Numbered from the stretch's first letter, positions 26,876-36,163 are shown. The stretch is DNA of 64,000 nucleotides from Microtetraspora glauca (GCA_001570385.1 BBYL01000009.1:1-64000); one strand, 5' to 3'. The notes: generated by a model from the letters alone, not told the origin. Numbers and translations: made by a program.

Positions 26876-28045
26876 ATGAACGTCCTGGTCATCGGGGGAG
26901 CCGGACGGGTGGGAAGGCGCGTCGTGGCCGAACTCGCCGAACACTCCGACCACGACATCACTATCGCCGACCGCGTGGCGCCCGGCGGTGCGACGGCCGC
27001 CTTCGTCGAGCTGGACCTTGCCGACGACGTCGCCCTGGCCCGCGCCCTCGCCGACGCCGACGCGGTGGTCAACACGGCGGGACCGTTCGACCTGTGGGGC
27101 GCCAAGGTGCTCGACGCCGCCATCGAGCACGGCGTCGACTACATCGACGTTTGCGACGACCCGGCCGCGACCCAGGAGCTCATGAAGCGCGACCCCGCCG
27201 CTCGCGCATTCGGTGTCCGCGCCGTCGTGGGGCTCGGCGTGAGCCCGGGTCTCACCAACTATCTCGGTGTGATCGCCGCGCGCGACCTCGATGAGGTCGA
27301 CAGCGTCGCCACCTTCTGGGGAGACTCCCGCGAAGGCATGGACCTGGACGAGGCCACCCGGCACGCCGACGCCCTCGCCGCGTCGTTCACCGCCGGCCGG
27401 GCCGCCTACACCCACCTCATCCTGCAGACCGCGGCCGAGGTGCCGGTCTGGCGCAACGGTGAACCGGTCAACGAGCGGGCCTGGAGAACGGCCTACCGGG
27501 TGCGTACCTCCAACGGCGAGACCGGCGTCTACCGCGTGATCGGCCACCCCGAGCCCGTCACCATGCCCCAGGCGATCACGCTCCGCAACTGCGTTAACAT
27601 CGGCACTGTCAACGTCGGGACCGACCGGCTCATGCTGCCGGTCCTCGATCGGGTCGCCGCCGGTGAGCTGACGCCCGAGGAGGCCATCGCCGACATCGCC
27701 GCCCGGCTCACCGAGCACCCCGAGGACCTGGTGTCCGAATCCCGAGGCCCGCGCCTGCCCAGGCTGATCGGAGCGGTGGCCACCGGCACCGCCGGCGGCA
27801 GGGAACAGGGGATCATCGTCTTCCCCGGTGGACCGGTCGACGGCTCGATGAGCCTGGAGACGGCACGCCCGGCGGTCGTGGGCGTCCTGCGTATCGAGCA
27901 GGCCCCCGTCGGCGTCCACGCGCCGGAGGGCGCCTTCGACGCCGACGCCTTCCTCGAGCACTACGCCGCGATCTACTGGGACGGCGGCGAGACCTTCCTC
28001 AAGGATGTCGCCGGCCCCACGGCCCTCACCGTCGAGGAGAGCTGA
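26876..28045 (+). CDS. saccharopine dehydrogenase-like oxidoreductase (first copy)
   Basis: A 389-residue protein. The Rossmann motif GGAGRVG is at residues 7-13, followed by a NAD(P)-binding domain with VNTAGPFDLWGAKVL and HGVDYIDVCDDPAATQ, the pattern of the saccharopine dehydrogenase NADP-binding family. The second half (GLGVSPGLTNYLGV, GHPEPVTMPQAITL, GVHAPEGAFDAD) matches the paralogue at 34950. True saccharopine dehydrogenases act on lysine; this branch is uncharacterised to my knowledge. It is in the middle of an operon with a ligase and a biotin carboxylase, so it probably reduces or oxidises the same carbon skeleton. Confidence 0.82.
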   Translation: MNVLVIGGAGRVGRRVVAELAEHSDHDITIADRVAPGGATAAFVELDLADDVALARALADADAVVNTAGPFDLWGAKVLDAAIEHGVDYIDVCDDPAATQELMKRDPAARAFGVRAVVGLGVSPGLTNYLGVIAARDLDEVDSVATFWGDSREGMDLDEATRHADALAASFTAGRAAYTHLILQTAAEVPVWRNGEPVNERAWRTAYRVRTSNGETGVYRVIGHPEPVTMPQAITLRNCVNIGTVNVGTDRLMLPVLDRVAAGELTPEEAIADIAARLTEHPEDLVSESRGPRLPRLIGAVATGTAGGREQGIIVFPGGPVDGSMSLETARPAVVGVLRIEQAPVGVHAPEGAFDADAFLEHYAAIYWDGGETFLKDVAGPTALTVEES

Positions 28046-28046
28046 G

Positions 28047-29615
28047 ATGGCCTTCACCTGGGAATCAGCCCTGGAGGAACTGCGGCGGCGCCACGAGGAG
28101 GCGCGCCGACTCGGCGGCGCCGAACGCGTCGAACGCCAGCACGCCCAGGGCCGCCAGACCATCCGGGAACGCATCGGCCAGATAGCCGACGACTTCACCG
28201 AGGTCGGCGAGTTCGCCACGTTCCCGATCCGTGACGCGGCCGGAACGGAAGTCGGCACGCTGCCGTCGAGCTACGTCTGCGGCCTCGGGACGGTCGACGG
28301 GCGCCAGGTCGCCATCGGCGGCGAGGACTTCACCGTCCGCGCCGGGGCGCCGCAGACCTACCTCGACCGGTGGAAGGGCGGCATGGGCGGCTTCGTGGAG
28401 GACCTCGCCCACGAGTACCGCATCCCCCTCATCCTGTTCATGGAGGGCATCGGCGGTGACGTCTCCGCTCAGGACGAGAAGGGCCACTCCTACCTCGTCA
28501 GCTCGATGAGCTGGCGGCGCAGCTTCGAGCTGATGTCGCAGGTGCCGGTCCTGGTCGCCGTGCTCGGCTCGGCCGCGGGAGGCACCGCGGGGCGCGCGGT
28601 GGTCAGCCACTTCAGCGTGATCAGCAAGGGCAGCGTGCTCTTCGCCGGCGGGCCGCCCGTCGTCCGGCGAGCCCTCGGCCAGACCGTCGACAAGCACGAA
28701 CTCGGCGGCGCCGAGATGCACACGAGCGTCTCCGGGGCCATGGACAACCTGGCCGAGGACGAGGCCGACGCCATCGACCAGCTGCGCCGCGTGCTGTCCT
28801 ACCTTCCGCAGAACGTGTGGGAACTCCCGGCCCGAGGTGACCGGAGCGACCCGGTGGACCGCTCCTGCGACGAGCTTTTGAAGATCATCCCAGAGAACCG
28901 GCGGCGCCCCTACAAGATGCGCGAGGTGATGCGCACCATCGTCGACCAGGACTCGCTCTTTGAGATAGGTCCCGGCTGGGGCCGGGCCGTCATCACCGCC
29001 TTCGCCCGTATCGACGGCATCCCGGTCGGGGTCATCGGCAACAATCCCATGCACCTCGCGGGCGCCCTGGACGGCGCGGCCGCCGAGAAGCAGATCCGCT
29101 TCGTCGATCTGTGCAGCACCTTCCACCTCCCGATCGTCTACCTCGTCGACGTGCCCGGGTTCATGGTCGGCCCCGAGGCCGAGCGCCGCGGGGTTGTACG
29201 CATGGGCATGCGGGCGATCCAGTCGATCATCGAGGCCGAGGTGCCGGTCGTCACCGTCCACGTCCGCAAGGCGTACGGCATGGCGGTCTCGGCGACCTCC
29301 AACCCGGACGCGCTGGGTCTGCGCATCGCCTGGCCCAGCGTCGAGTGGGGCGACATGCCGATCGAAGGAGGCGTGGAAGCCGGCTTTCGCCGCGAGATCG
29401 AGCGGGCCGATGACCCGGAGGTGTTCCGCAGGCAGGCCGAGGAACGCCTGCTCGCCCTCGCCGATCCGTGGAAGACGGTCGAGGCGTTCGGCATGGAGAT
29501 GATGATCGATCCCCGCCAGACCCGGAAGGTCGTCGCCGATTTCCTCAACGCCGGCCTGCACGCGATGCGGTCCCGCGTCGGTCCCAGTGACCGCCGCTGG
29601 AGCATGCGCCCCTGA
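28047..29615 (+). CDS. acyl-CoA carboxylase, carboxyltransferase (beta) subunit
   Basis: A 522-residue biotin-dependent carboxyltransferase. The two crotonase-like halves are visible: GGTAGRAVVSHFSVI with a glycine-rich oxyanion region in the first, and IGNNPMHLAGALDGAAAEKQ with PIVYLVDVPGFMVG in the second. It transfers CO2 from carboxybiotin to an acyl-CoA. ATG 28047 starts one base after the preceding stop, with GAGGAG upstream. The substrate residue pattern does not let me say acetyl, propionyl or methylcrotonyl; the neighbours suggest a special acyl-CoA. Confidence 0.9.
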   Translation: MAFTWESALEELRRRHEEARRLGGAERVERQHAQGRQTIRERIGQIADDFTEVGEFATFPIRDAAGTEVGTLPSSYVCGLGTVDGRQVAIGGEDFTVRAGAPQTYLDRWKGGMGGFVEDLAHEYRIPLILFMEGIGGDVSAQDEKGHSYLVSSMSWRRSFELMSQVPVLVAVLGSAAGGTAGRAVVSHFSVISKGSVLFAGGPPVVRRALGQTVDKHELGGAEMHTSVSGAMDNLAEDEADAIDQLRRVLSYLPQNVWELPARGDRSDPVDRSCDELLKIIPENRRRPYKMREVMRTIVDQDSLFEIGPGWGRAVITAFARIDGIPVGVIGNNPMHLAGALDGAAAEKQIRFVDLCSTFHLPIVYLVDVPGFMVGPEAERRGVVRMGMRAIQSIIEAEVPVVTVHVRKAYGMAVSATSNPDALGLRIAWPSVEWGDMPIEGGVEAGFRREIERADDPEVFRRQAEERLLALADPWKTVEAFGMEMMIDPRQTRKVVADFLNAGLHAMRSRVGPSDRRWSMRP

Positions 29616-29643
29616 ACGCCGCGACTGATTGGAAGCAGTAATC

Positions 29644-29862
29644 ATGCATGAAGTACGCACCGAGCTGACCGCCAGCGTCTGGAAGATCGTCGTCCCGGTC
29701 GGGGCCTCCGTCCGTCAGGGGGACGAGATCGCGATCCTCGAGTCGATGAAGATGGAGATCCCGATCGAGGCGCCGGTGAGCGGAGTCGTCACCGAGTTCC
29801 TCGTCGAGGAGGGCGCGGCCGTCCAGGAGGGCGACCTCCTCGCCCGCATCAGCGCCGACTGA
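29644..29862 (+). CDS. biotin carboxyl carrier protein, stand-alone
   Basis: A 72-residue biotinyl domain. The biotinylation motif ESMKMEIP puts biotin on Lys36, with the usual mirror-image halves (VPVGASVRQGDEI and VEEGAAVQEGDLL). It is a minimal free carrier rather than the fused domain normal in actinobacterial acyl-CoA carboxylase alpha chains. It lies between the carboxyltransferase and biotin carboxylase genes, 18 bp before the latter. Confidence 0.93.
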   Translation: MHEVRTELTASVWKIVVPVGASVRQGDEIAILESMKMEIPIEAPVSGVVTEFLVEEGAAVQEGDLLARISAD

Positions 29863-29880
29863 CCGTTAACAGGAGTTTCG

Positions 29881-31218
29881 ATGTTCAACTCCCTCCTGAT
29901 CGCGAACCGGGGCGAGATCGCCGTACGCGTCATCAGGACCGCGAAGCGGCTCGGCATCCGGACGGTAGCGGTCTTCTCCGACGCCGACGCGAGCGCCCGG
30001 CACGTCGAAGAGGCCGACACGGCCGTCCGGATCGGCCCGGCGCCCGTCGCCCGGTCCTACCTCGACGTGGACGCGATCCTCGCCGCCGCGTCCGCAAGCG
30101 GCGCGGACGCCATCCACCCCGGCTACGGGTTCCTCTCCGAGAACGCCGATTTCGCCCGCCGGGTCCAGGCGGCGGGCCTGGCCTGGATCGGCCCGAGTCC
30201 CGACCGCATCGCCGAGATGGGCGACAAGATCAGGGCCCGTAACCTCATGGCGTCCTATGGCGTGCCCGTCTCGCGCGGCACGTCACAGGCCCTGGCCGAC
30301 GCGGCCGCGGCACGTGCCGAAGCGACGCGCATCGGCTACCCCCTGATGGTGAAGGCCGCCGGCGGTGGAGGTGGGATCGGCATGACGGTCGTCCGGCACG
30401 AGGCGGATCTCGACTCCGCCTTTCAGACCGCCCGGGGCCGGGCCGAGCGGATGTTCGGCTCCGCGGACATCCTGCTGGAGCAGTACATCGAGCCCGCCCG
30501 CCACGTCGAGGTGCAGATCCTCGGCCTGAACGACGGCCGGGTCCTCGTGCTCGGCGAACGCGACTGCTCGATGCAGCGCCGGTTCCAGAAGGTCATCGAG
30601 GAGACACCCTGCCGGGGCATCTCCGACGACCTGAGGGAACGGATGCTGGCCGCCAGCCGTCGCGCGGGGGAGAGCCTCGGCTACCGCGGGGCCGGCACGC
30701 TCGAATACCTCGTCGACCCGCGGACCGAGCAGTTCGTCTTCCTTGAGATGAACACCCGGCTGCAGGTCGAGCACCCGGTCACCGAACTCGTCACCGGGAT
30801 GGACCTCGTCGAGGCCCAGTTGCTCGTGGCCGCCCACGAAGACGGCGAACTCGCGGAACCCGCTCGCGAGAACCATGCGATCGAGCTCAGGATCTACGCC
30901 GAGGACCCCGTCAGGATGCTGCCCTCACCTGGGCGCCTCGAACAATGGAAGGAACCCGTCGGCGAGCACATCCGCATCGACTCCGGCTATCGCGCCGGTG
31001 ACGAGGTGAGTCCCTACTATGACCCCCTCCTGGCCAAGCTGTGCACGGTCGCGGCGAGCAGGGCAGCAGCGATCAAGCGCGCCCGGCAAGCCGTCGGCGA
31101 ATTCTCGGTCACAGGGGTGAAGACCAACCTGCCGCTACTGCATCGTGTACTCGAGGATGATGCCTTCATGAGAGGAGACTTCGACACGCGGACCCTGGCG
31201 CGCATCGCGGAAGGGTGA
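29881..31218 (+). CDS. biotin carboxylase subunit
   Basis: A 445-residue AccC-type ATP-grasp enzyme. The N-terminus LLIANRGEIAVRVIRTAKRLG is the canonical biotin carboxylase start; the glycine-rich ATP loop KAAGGGGGIGM and the catalytic region EMNTRLQVEHPVTE are intact. It carboxylates biotin on the neighbouring carrier with ATP and bicarbonate. AGGAG lies 7 bases before the ATG. It ends without a fused carrier domain, in line with the separate carrier gene upstream. Confidence 0.94.
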   Translation: MFNSLLIANRGEIAVRVIRTAKRLGIRTVAVFSDADASARHVEEADTAVRIGPAPVARSYLDVDAILAAASASGADAIHPGYGFLSENADFARRVQAAGLAWIGPSPDRIAEMGDKIRARNLMASYGVPVSRGTSQALADAAAARAEATRIGYPLMVKAAGGGGGIGMTVVRHEADLDSAFQTARGRAERMFGSADILLEQYIEPARHVEVQILGLNDGRVLVLGERDCSMQRRFQKVIEETPCRGISDDLRERMLAASRRAGESLGYRGAGTLEYLVDPRTEQFVFLEMNTRLQVEHPVTELVTGMDLVEAQLLVAAHEDGELAEPARENHAIELRIYAEDPVRMLPSPGRLEQWKEPVGEHIRIDSGYRAGDEVSPYYDPLLAKLCTVAASRAAAIKRARQAVGEFSVTGVKTNLPLLHRVLEDDAFMRGDFDTRTLARIAEG

Positions 31219-31225
31219 ACCCGCA

Positions 31226-31251
31226 GGAGCGGAGCATTCATGAACCGCTCC
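31226..31251 (+). terminator. possible terminator after the carboxylase genes
   Basis: GGAGCGG and CCGCTCC form a 7-bp stem with a 12-base loop, 8 bp after the biotin carboxylase stop. There is no U tract. The stem touches the edge of the decayed kinase gene. Confidence 0.4.
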
Positions 31252-31278
31252 GGCTGGTTGCGTCCATTCGCCATTCGC

Positions 31279-32015
31279 GGCCAGTCGGTCTCATCCGGGT
31301 ACATGAGCGCTTCCTCGATCTGCGCGCGTATGGCGGTCAGCGGGCTGCGCAGGTCGTGGGAGGCGTCGGAGGCGAATCGGAGTTGCTGTTCGACCGCCGA
31401 CTGGGCCCGGTCCAGGGTCCGGTTCGCGATCTCGGCGAGGTCTCGGAGCTCGTCTCGGTATTTCGGTACCGGCACCCTGTGGCCGAGGTCGCTCGCGGTG
31501 ATCTGGGCGAGCTTGCCGCTGATGGCGCTCACCGCAGGGTCTTGCCGACGGTGCGGTAGGTGCCCGCCGCGGTCGCGCCGACGAGCAGGAGCCAGCCGAC
31601 GGCGAGCGGGATCAGCAGCCGAGGGCCCACATACCAGGGGACGTCGGCGACGGCCATGTCGAGCCGCCAGACGCCGTTGTCCCGATGGAAGGGATACTCG
31701 ATAATGATCTTGCACCGCCCGGGGAACACCGGCCCGTCACACCGCCTCTCGGTCGCGAAGGCGTCGACGTCGGGCTGCAGGTTCGTCATCGGCGGCTTGC
31801 CCGCCATATCCGGGGTGGCGGCGACAATCGTCCCGACCTGATCGAACAGCTGAACCGCCGTGCCTGACCGGCCCGCCGCCAGGTGGGGGGATACCCCGCC
31901 GCGTACCTGCTTGGCCACGTTCACCGCGTGGGCGACGAGCTGCTTCGTCCGGTACTCGATCGCGGCCTCCCGCACCGCCACCAGGACCAACGCCGCGACG
32001 GCGGTGCAGATCAGC
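31279..32015 (-). pseudogene. truncated, frameshifted sensor histidine kinase
   Basis: The minus strand encodes the end of a membrane segment (ALVLVAVREAAIEYRT), a periplasmic sensor region, a second membrane helix (LLIPLAVGWLLLVGATA), then, one frame away, a HAMP-like linker and the phospho-acceptor domain (QLRFASDASHDLRSPLTAIR with the His). The frame breaks near 31530 between GKTLR and AISGKLAQ, and the gene stops dead at about 31279 before any ATPase domain. The N-terminus is also missing. It is a dead remnant. Confidence 0.75.
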
Positions 32016-32546
32016 TCTACGGGGGTTCCCCGGGGAGGACCCTACTACGGCAGCTCCACCCCATCCCGGACCGATCGGCGGTCGGTGCGCCCAGCCCGCC
32101 CATCCCGGCTGGCCATGAGACGGCAGGCGAGATCCGAGACGGTTCCCATGTTCACTGTGACTCGCTCGACGAAGGAGGCGCCCGACTTTGTCCCAGCGGC
32201 AGCGCCATGAGTACGCCGCAGTCCTTCCTCATGGCCTCCCGGTCGCCATCGGCAAGCCACCCAGGAGTTCCCCACCCTGACAAAGCAGGGCGGGTGCGCA
32301 CCGCCTCCGGACCTGATCCGCCAGGTTCGAGCCGGTGTACTTTTGAGGGATGTAACGACGCCGGTTCCTCGCGTGCTCCTCTCCATCCCGCTACCGGACC
32401 CGCACCATCTGGCAGTACTGGCACGTCCCGGCTTTGTCAGGACTGCTCCCACCCTCCGACCCGGATCAGGTGGCCCCCAGCTCCAACTCCCTGCTACGAC
32501 AGGGCAGGCGGCGAAGGTCTTTCACCTCCACTCGAATCACAGCGCC
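32016..32546. other. 531-bp interval without a recognised gene
   Basis: Short frames exist on both strands but none has a ribosome site, family pattern or stable codon bias. Given the broken kinase beside it, this is probably more decayed sequence. Confidence 0.4.
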
Positions 32547-33215
32547 TCAGGGCGCAGACCGTTCGACGGCACCGGAACTCGTGGTTGCGTGTCCCGGAGC
32601 AGCGTGCAGGCTGCTGGTGGTGAGAGGTTCGGCCAGGGTGGCGAGGTGGGCGGCGAATTGGTCGATCACGGCCAAGGCGGCTGCGGAGTCGTGGTCGGTG
32701 AGCCAGCTGAGGCCGAGGCCGTCGATGACGGTGACGAGCAGGCGGGCGAGTATGGGGACCGGGACCGTCCAGCGGACCCCGGCCTGCTCGGCCCATGCGG
32801 TCAAGGACCGGTTGGCGGCGTGGAGGTAGCCCGCGTACTGCTGCCGTGCCAGGTCGGCCAGCTCCGGGTTGCGTAGGGCGTAGGTCGTGATCTCGTACAG
32901 GACGAGCTGCTTGTCGGGCGGGTCGATGATCGCCTTCCACAGGGCGTGCAGGCCCGCGCGTACGCTCTGCTCGATGTCGGGGAGCGGATGAGTCGGCAGT
33001 TCGGCACGGTCCGCCAGCTCCGCGACGGTGACCGTGATGAGCTCACGCAGCAGCTCGTCCTTGGAGCGGAAACAGTAGTGGAACACGCTCTGCGGCATGC
33101 CCGCCTCGGCGGTGATGGCTCGAGTCGTGGCCTCGGCGATCCCGTCTCGCGCGATCACGCGTAGCGCGGCGTCCAGCAGCATCGCTCGGCGGTCGGCCGC
33201 CGCCAGCCTGGTCAC
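32547..33215 (-). CDS. TetR-family regulator
   Basis: A 222-residue TetR protein: DNA-binding domain ADRRAMLLDAALRVIARDGI followed by GMPQSVFHYCFRSKDELL, then a TetR_C domain with many alanines and a C-terminal tail of low complexity. I prefer GTG 33215, which gives the normal short N-terminal arm, although an ATG at 33269 is in frame. It is divergent from the APC permease and the palindrome GTCAATTGAC lies between them, so it likely represses the permease and the saccharopine-dehydrogenase-like gene. Confidence 0.82.
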   Translation of the reverse strand: MTRLAAADRRAMLLDAALRVIARDGIAEATTRAITAEAGMPQSVFHYCFRSKDELLRELITVTVAELADRAELPTHPLPDIEQSVRAGLHALWKAIIDPPDKQLVLYEITTYALRNPELADLARQQYAGYLHAANRSLTAWAEQAGVRWTVPVPILARLLVTVIDGLGLSWLTDHDSAAALAVIDQFAAHLATLAEPLTTSSLHAAPGHATTSSGAVERSAP

Positions 33216-33277
33216 TTCTCCTCGCCTCGCTCCCTGCAGATCATTCCTAGGCAGGATGCTATCAGGCATCCGACTTG

Positions 33278-33289
33278 GTCAATTGACAT
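33278..33289. promoter_or_regulatory. palindromic operator overlapping a -35 box
   Basis: The perfect 10-bp palindrome GTCAATTGAC (33278-33287) overlaps a consensus -35 TTGACA (33284-33289) directed at the APC permease. No good -10 is visible at 17 bp. The position between divergent genes points to binding by the TetR protein. Confidence 0.5.
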
Positions 33290-33379
33290 ATTCGGGTGAC
33301 CAATACACACTGGCGCTCACTCCCTGCGGTGACCGGCGTCACAGTCCGGCCCCACCGCTGTCCTGAGAGGCGGCCGCGC

Positions 33380-34906
33380 ATGTCGCAACCCGAGTCTCGT
33401 CCGCAGAGCCCATCCCCGACGCTCCGGGCGAACCTGAGCGTGTCGAAGATCGTCTTTTTCGTGATCGCGGCGTCCGCCCCACTCGCCGCGATGATCGGAG
33501 TGCTGCCGCTGTCGTTCGCGCTCGGGGGCGGCGCGGCGACGCCGGTGATGTACGTGGTCACGGGCGTGATCCTGCTGTGCTTCGCCGTCGGATACGCGAC
33601 GATGAGCCGTCACGTCACCAGCAGTGGGGCGCTGTACGCGTACATCCGCGCCGGGCTGGGCCGCCGGTCGGCCGTGGCCGCCGCGCTCATCGCGCTGCTC
33701 TCCTATAACGCGCTGGCCGTGATGCTCGTGGGGGCGTTCGGCTACTTCACGCGGCTGATCCTGCAGATCGGGTTCGGCTTCACCGCGCCGTGGGCGGTGT
33801 ACGCCGGGATCGCCATCGCAGTCGTGGGGGTACTCGGATACCGCAACATCGACATCAGTGCCAAAGTGCTCGGGCTGCTGATGGCCGCCGAACTGTTCAT
33901 CCTGCTCGTGTTCGACCTCTGCGTGGTCGGGAACAAGGGCGTCCAGGCATTTCCGCTCGCCTCGCTGGACGTGTCGACCCTGAGCCAGGGGGCGATCGGG
34001 CTCGGCCTGATGTTCGCGTTCAGTTCGTTCCTGGGCTTCGAGGCCACCGCAGTCTACGGCGAGGAGACCCGTGACCCGCAGCGGACCGTACCCGTCGCGA
34101 CCTACACCGCCGTCGCCGTCGTCGCCGTCTTCTACGGCCTGACGAGCTGGATCTCGGTCGGCGCGATCGGCCCGAACCACGTACGGTCGGCGGCCGAGCA
34201 GGAGCTGGGCAACCTGTTCTTCACGATGGCTGAGCAGTACGCCGGCAAGACCGTGTCCGACGTGATGACGCTGTTTTTCCTGACCAGCCTGCTCGCGTCG
34301 CTGCTGGCCGCGCACAACTCGGTAAACCGCTACATGTTCGCGCTCGGCCGCGAGCGCATCCTGCCGAGCCGGTTCGGCAGCCCGCACCCCAAGCACGGGT
34401 CGCCCGCGCGGGCCAGTCTGGTCCAGACCATGATCAACATCGTCGTTGTGGGCGGCTTCGCCGTCGCCGGACTCGACCCGTACCTCACCCTCTCGGTCAG
34501 CATGTCGGCGCTCGGCACCCTCGGTGCCGTGCTGCTCCAGGCGGCCGCGGCCGCCGCAGTGCTCGGCTTCTTCTGGAACCGGCCCGACCGGCACTGGTGG
34601 AAGACCGGCCTCGCGCCCGTGCTCGCCCTGCTCGGCCTGGCCACCGCAGTCGTGCTGATCGTCGCGAACTACGCCGAGCTGACGGGCGTGCACAGCGTCG
34701 TCATCAACTCGCTGCCGTTGCTGTTCCCGGTGGTGGCCGTCGCGGGCTGGCTGTACGCGCTCTGGCTGCGCCGCGAGCGGCCCGAGGTGTACGCCGTCAT
34801 CGGGCGCTCCGTACCCCGTCGGCCCCCGGAACCGGCCGACATCACCGACGGCGCACCCCGATTCCCGTCGGCGGCGAGCGCGAGTGAGCCGACCCGACCC
34901 GAGTGA
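33380..34906 (+). CDS. APC-family amino-acid/polyamine permease
   Basis: A 508-residue permease with 12 hydrophobic helices. The first helix region VSKIVFFVIAASAPLAAMIG, the loop SSFLGFEATAVYGEETRDPQRTVP (helix 6 region, a hallmark of APC permeases) and HNSVNRYMFALGRERILP are all typical. GAGAGG lies 9 bases before ATG 33380. It imports an amino acid or amine. The saccharopine-dehydrogenase-like gene starts 43 bp later and probably acts on the imported compound. Confidence 0.9.
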   Translation: MSQPESRPQSPSPTLRANLSVSKIVFFVIAASAPLAAMIGVLPLSFALGGGAATPVMYVVTGVILLCFAVGYATMSRHVTSSGALYAYIRAGLGRRSAVAAALIALLSYNALAVMLVGAFGYFTRLILQIGFGFTAPWAVYAGIAIAVVGVLGYRNIDISAKVLGLLMAAELFILLVFDLCVVGNKGVQAFPLASLDVSTLSQGAIGLGLMFAFSSFLGFEATAVYGEETRDPQRTVPVATYTAVAVVAVFYGLTSWISVGAIGPNHVRSAAEQELGNLFFTMAEQYAGKTVSDVMTLFFLTSLLASLLAAHNSVNRYMFALGRERILPSRFGSPHPKHGSPARASLVQTMINIVVVGGFAVAGLDPYLTLSVSMSALGTLGAVLLQAAAAAAVLGFFWNRPDRHWWKTGLAPVLALLGLATAVVLIVANYAELTGVHSVVINSLPLLFPVVAVAGWLYALWLRRERPEVYAVIGRSVPRRPPEPADITDGAPRFPSAASASEPTRPE

Positions 34907-34949
34907 CCTCGTCCCGACCGTCACACTCATCCTCGGCCAAGGAGCAACC

Positions 34950-36137
34950 ATGCAACACACCGCAGGCGATCCGCTGACCGTCCTCGTCGTCGGAGGCGCG
35001 GGAGCGATGGGGCGGCACACCGTCCGCACCCTCGCCCAACTCGGCTCGGCCAAGCACCTCGTCGTCGCCGACCTCGACATCGAACGCGCCGCGCGACTCG
35101 CCGACGAGATCGGCCCGGTCGGAGAGGCCCTGGCCCTAGACGCGACCGACCCCGAGGCGATGCGCCGCGCTTTCGCGGGCTGCGACGTCGTCGTGAACAC
35201 GATGGGGCCGTTCGCGCACTTCGGGACCCCGGTCCTGCGCGCCGCACTCCAATCCGGCTGCGACTATGTGGACATCGACGACGACTGGGAGGCCACCCTC
35301 GAGGCCTTCGAGCTCGACGACCTCGCGCGTGCCAACGGCTGCCGCGCGGTGATCGGAATGGGCGCGAGCCCCGGAACGTCCAACCTGTGCGCGGTGCTCG
35401 CCGCCGCCCGACTCGACACGGTGGAGGACCTGTTCACCGGCTGGCAGCTCAGCTCGGCGGTCGTGGAGCCGGAGCCGGACTACCCGCCGTCCGGGAACGC
35501 GGCCGCGGCCGCCCAGCACTGGCTGCTCCAGTGCAGCGGCACCATCCGGGTATGGGAGGGGGGCGCGCCCGCCGAGGTCAAGCCGCTCGACCGCGTCGAC
35601 TTCCGCTTCCCCGGCGTGGGCGACGTGCACGCCTTCACCATGGGGCATCCGGAGGCGATCACGCTGCCCCGTGCGGTCGGCGGCCTGCGCCGCTGCCTCA
35701 ACCTCCAAGCGGGGCCGACCGAGTTGTTCGACCATGTCCGGCCGATCGTCGAGGCGTACGAAGCTGGGCGGATCACGCTCGCCGAGGGCGCGCACCTCGT
35801 GGAGAGCCGACCCGACATGGAGGGCATCGGCACAGACGCCCCGCTGCCCGACATCTGGGCGCTCGCCCGTGGCACCCGCGCTGGTCGGCCGACGTCGGTC
35901 GCCGTGTACCCCCACGCCAAGCTGCCGGGCAGGATGGGAGGGCACACCGGCATCCCGCTGGCCCTCGCGGTCGAACTGCTGTGGCAGGGCCGGATCGACC
36001 AGGTCGGCGTGCACACTCCCGAGACCGCGATCGACCCGGAGGACTTCTTCGGGCTCTACGCGCGGCTCACCCAGCCACCGGTCGGTTCGGTCGACGAGGT
36101 CCTGACGATCGTCGAGGAGTCCACGGACGGAGCTTGA
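34950..36137 (+). CDS. saccharopine dehydrogenase-like oxidoreductase (second copy)
   Basis: A 395-residue paralogue of the protein at 26876. The Rossmann motif GGAGAMG is near residue 15, then VVNTMGPFAHFGTPVL, SGCDYVDIDDDWEATLE, GMGASPGTSNLCAVLAAARL and, late, GVHTPETAIDPEDFFGLYA, each matching the first copy. AAGGAG lies 5 bases before ATG 34950. Here it is paired with an APC permease instead of the ligase/carboxylase genes. Function unknown; an amino-acid or imine oxidoreductase is the simplest guess. Confidence 0.82.
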   Translation: MQHTAGDPLTVLVVGGAGAMGRHTVRTLAQLGSAKHLVVADLDIERAARLADEIGPVGEALALDATDPEAMRRAFAGCDVVVNTMGPFAHFGTPVLRAALQSGCDYVDIDDDWEATLEAFELDDLARANGCRAVIGMGASPGTSNLCAVLAAARLDTVEDLFTGWQLSSAVVEPEPDYPPSGNAAAAAQHWLLQCSGTIRVWEGGAPAEVKPLDRVDFRFPGVGDVHAFTMGHPEAITLPRAVGGLRRCLNLQAGPTELFDHVRPIVEAYEAGRITLAEGAHLVESRPDMEGIGTDAPLPDIWALARGTRAGRPTSVAVYPHAKLPGRMGGHTGIPLALAVELLWQGRIDQVGVHTPETAIDPEDFFGLYARLTQPPVGSVDEVLTIVEESTDGA

Positions 36138-36163
36138 CGCTCGCCTATCTCCGACCGGCGTCA

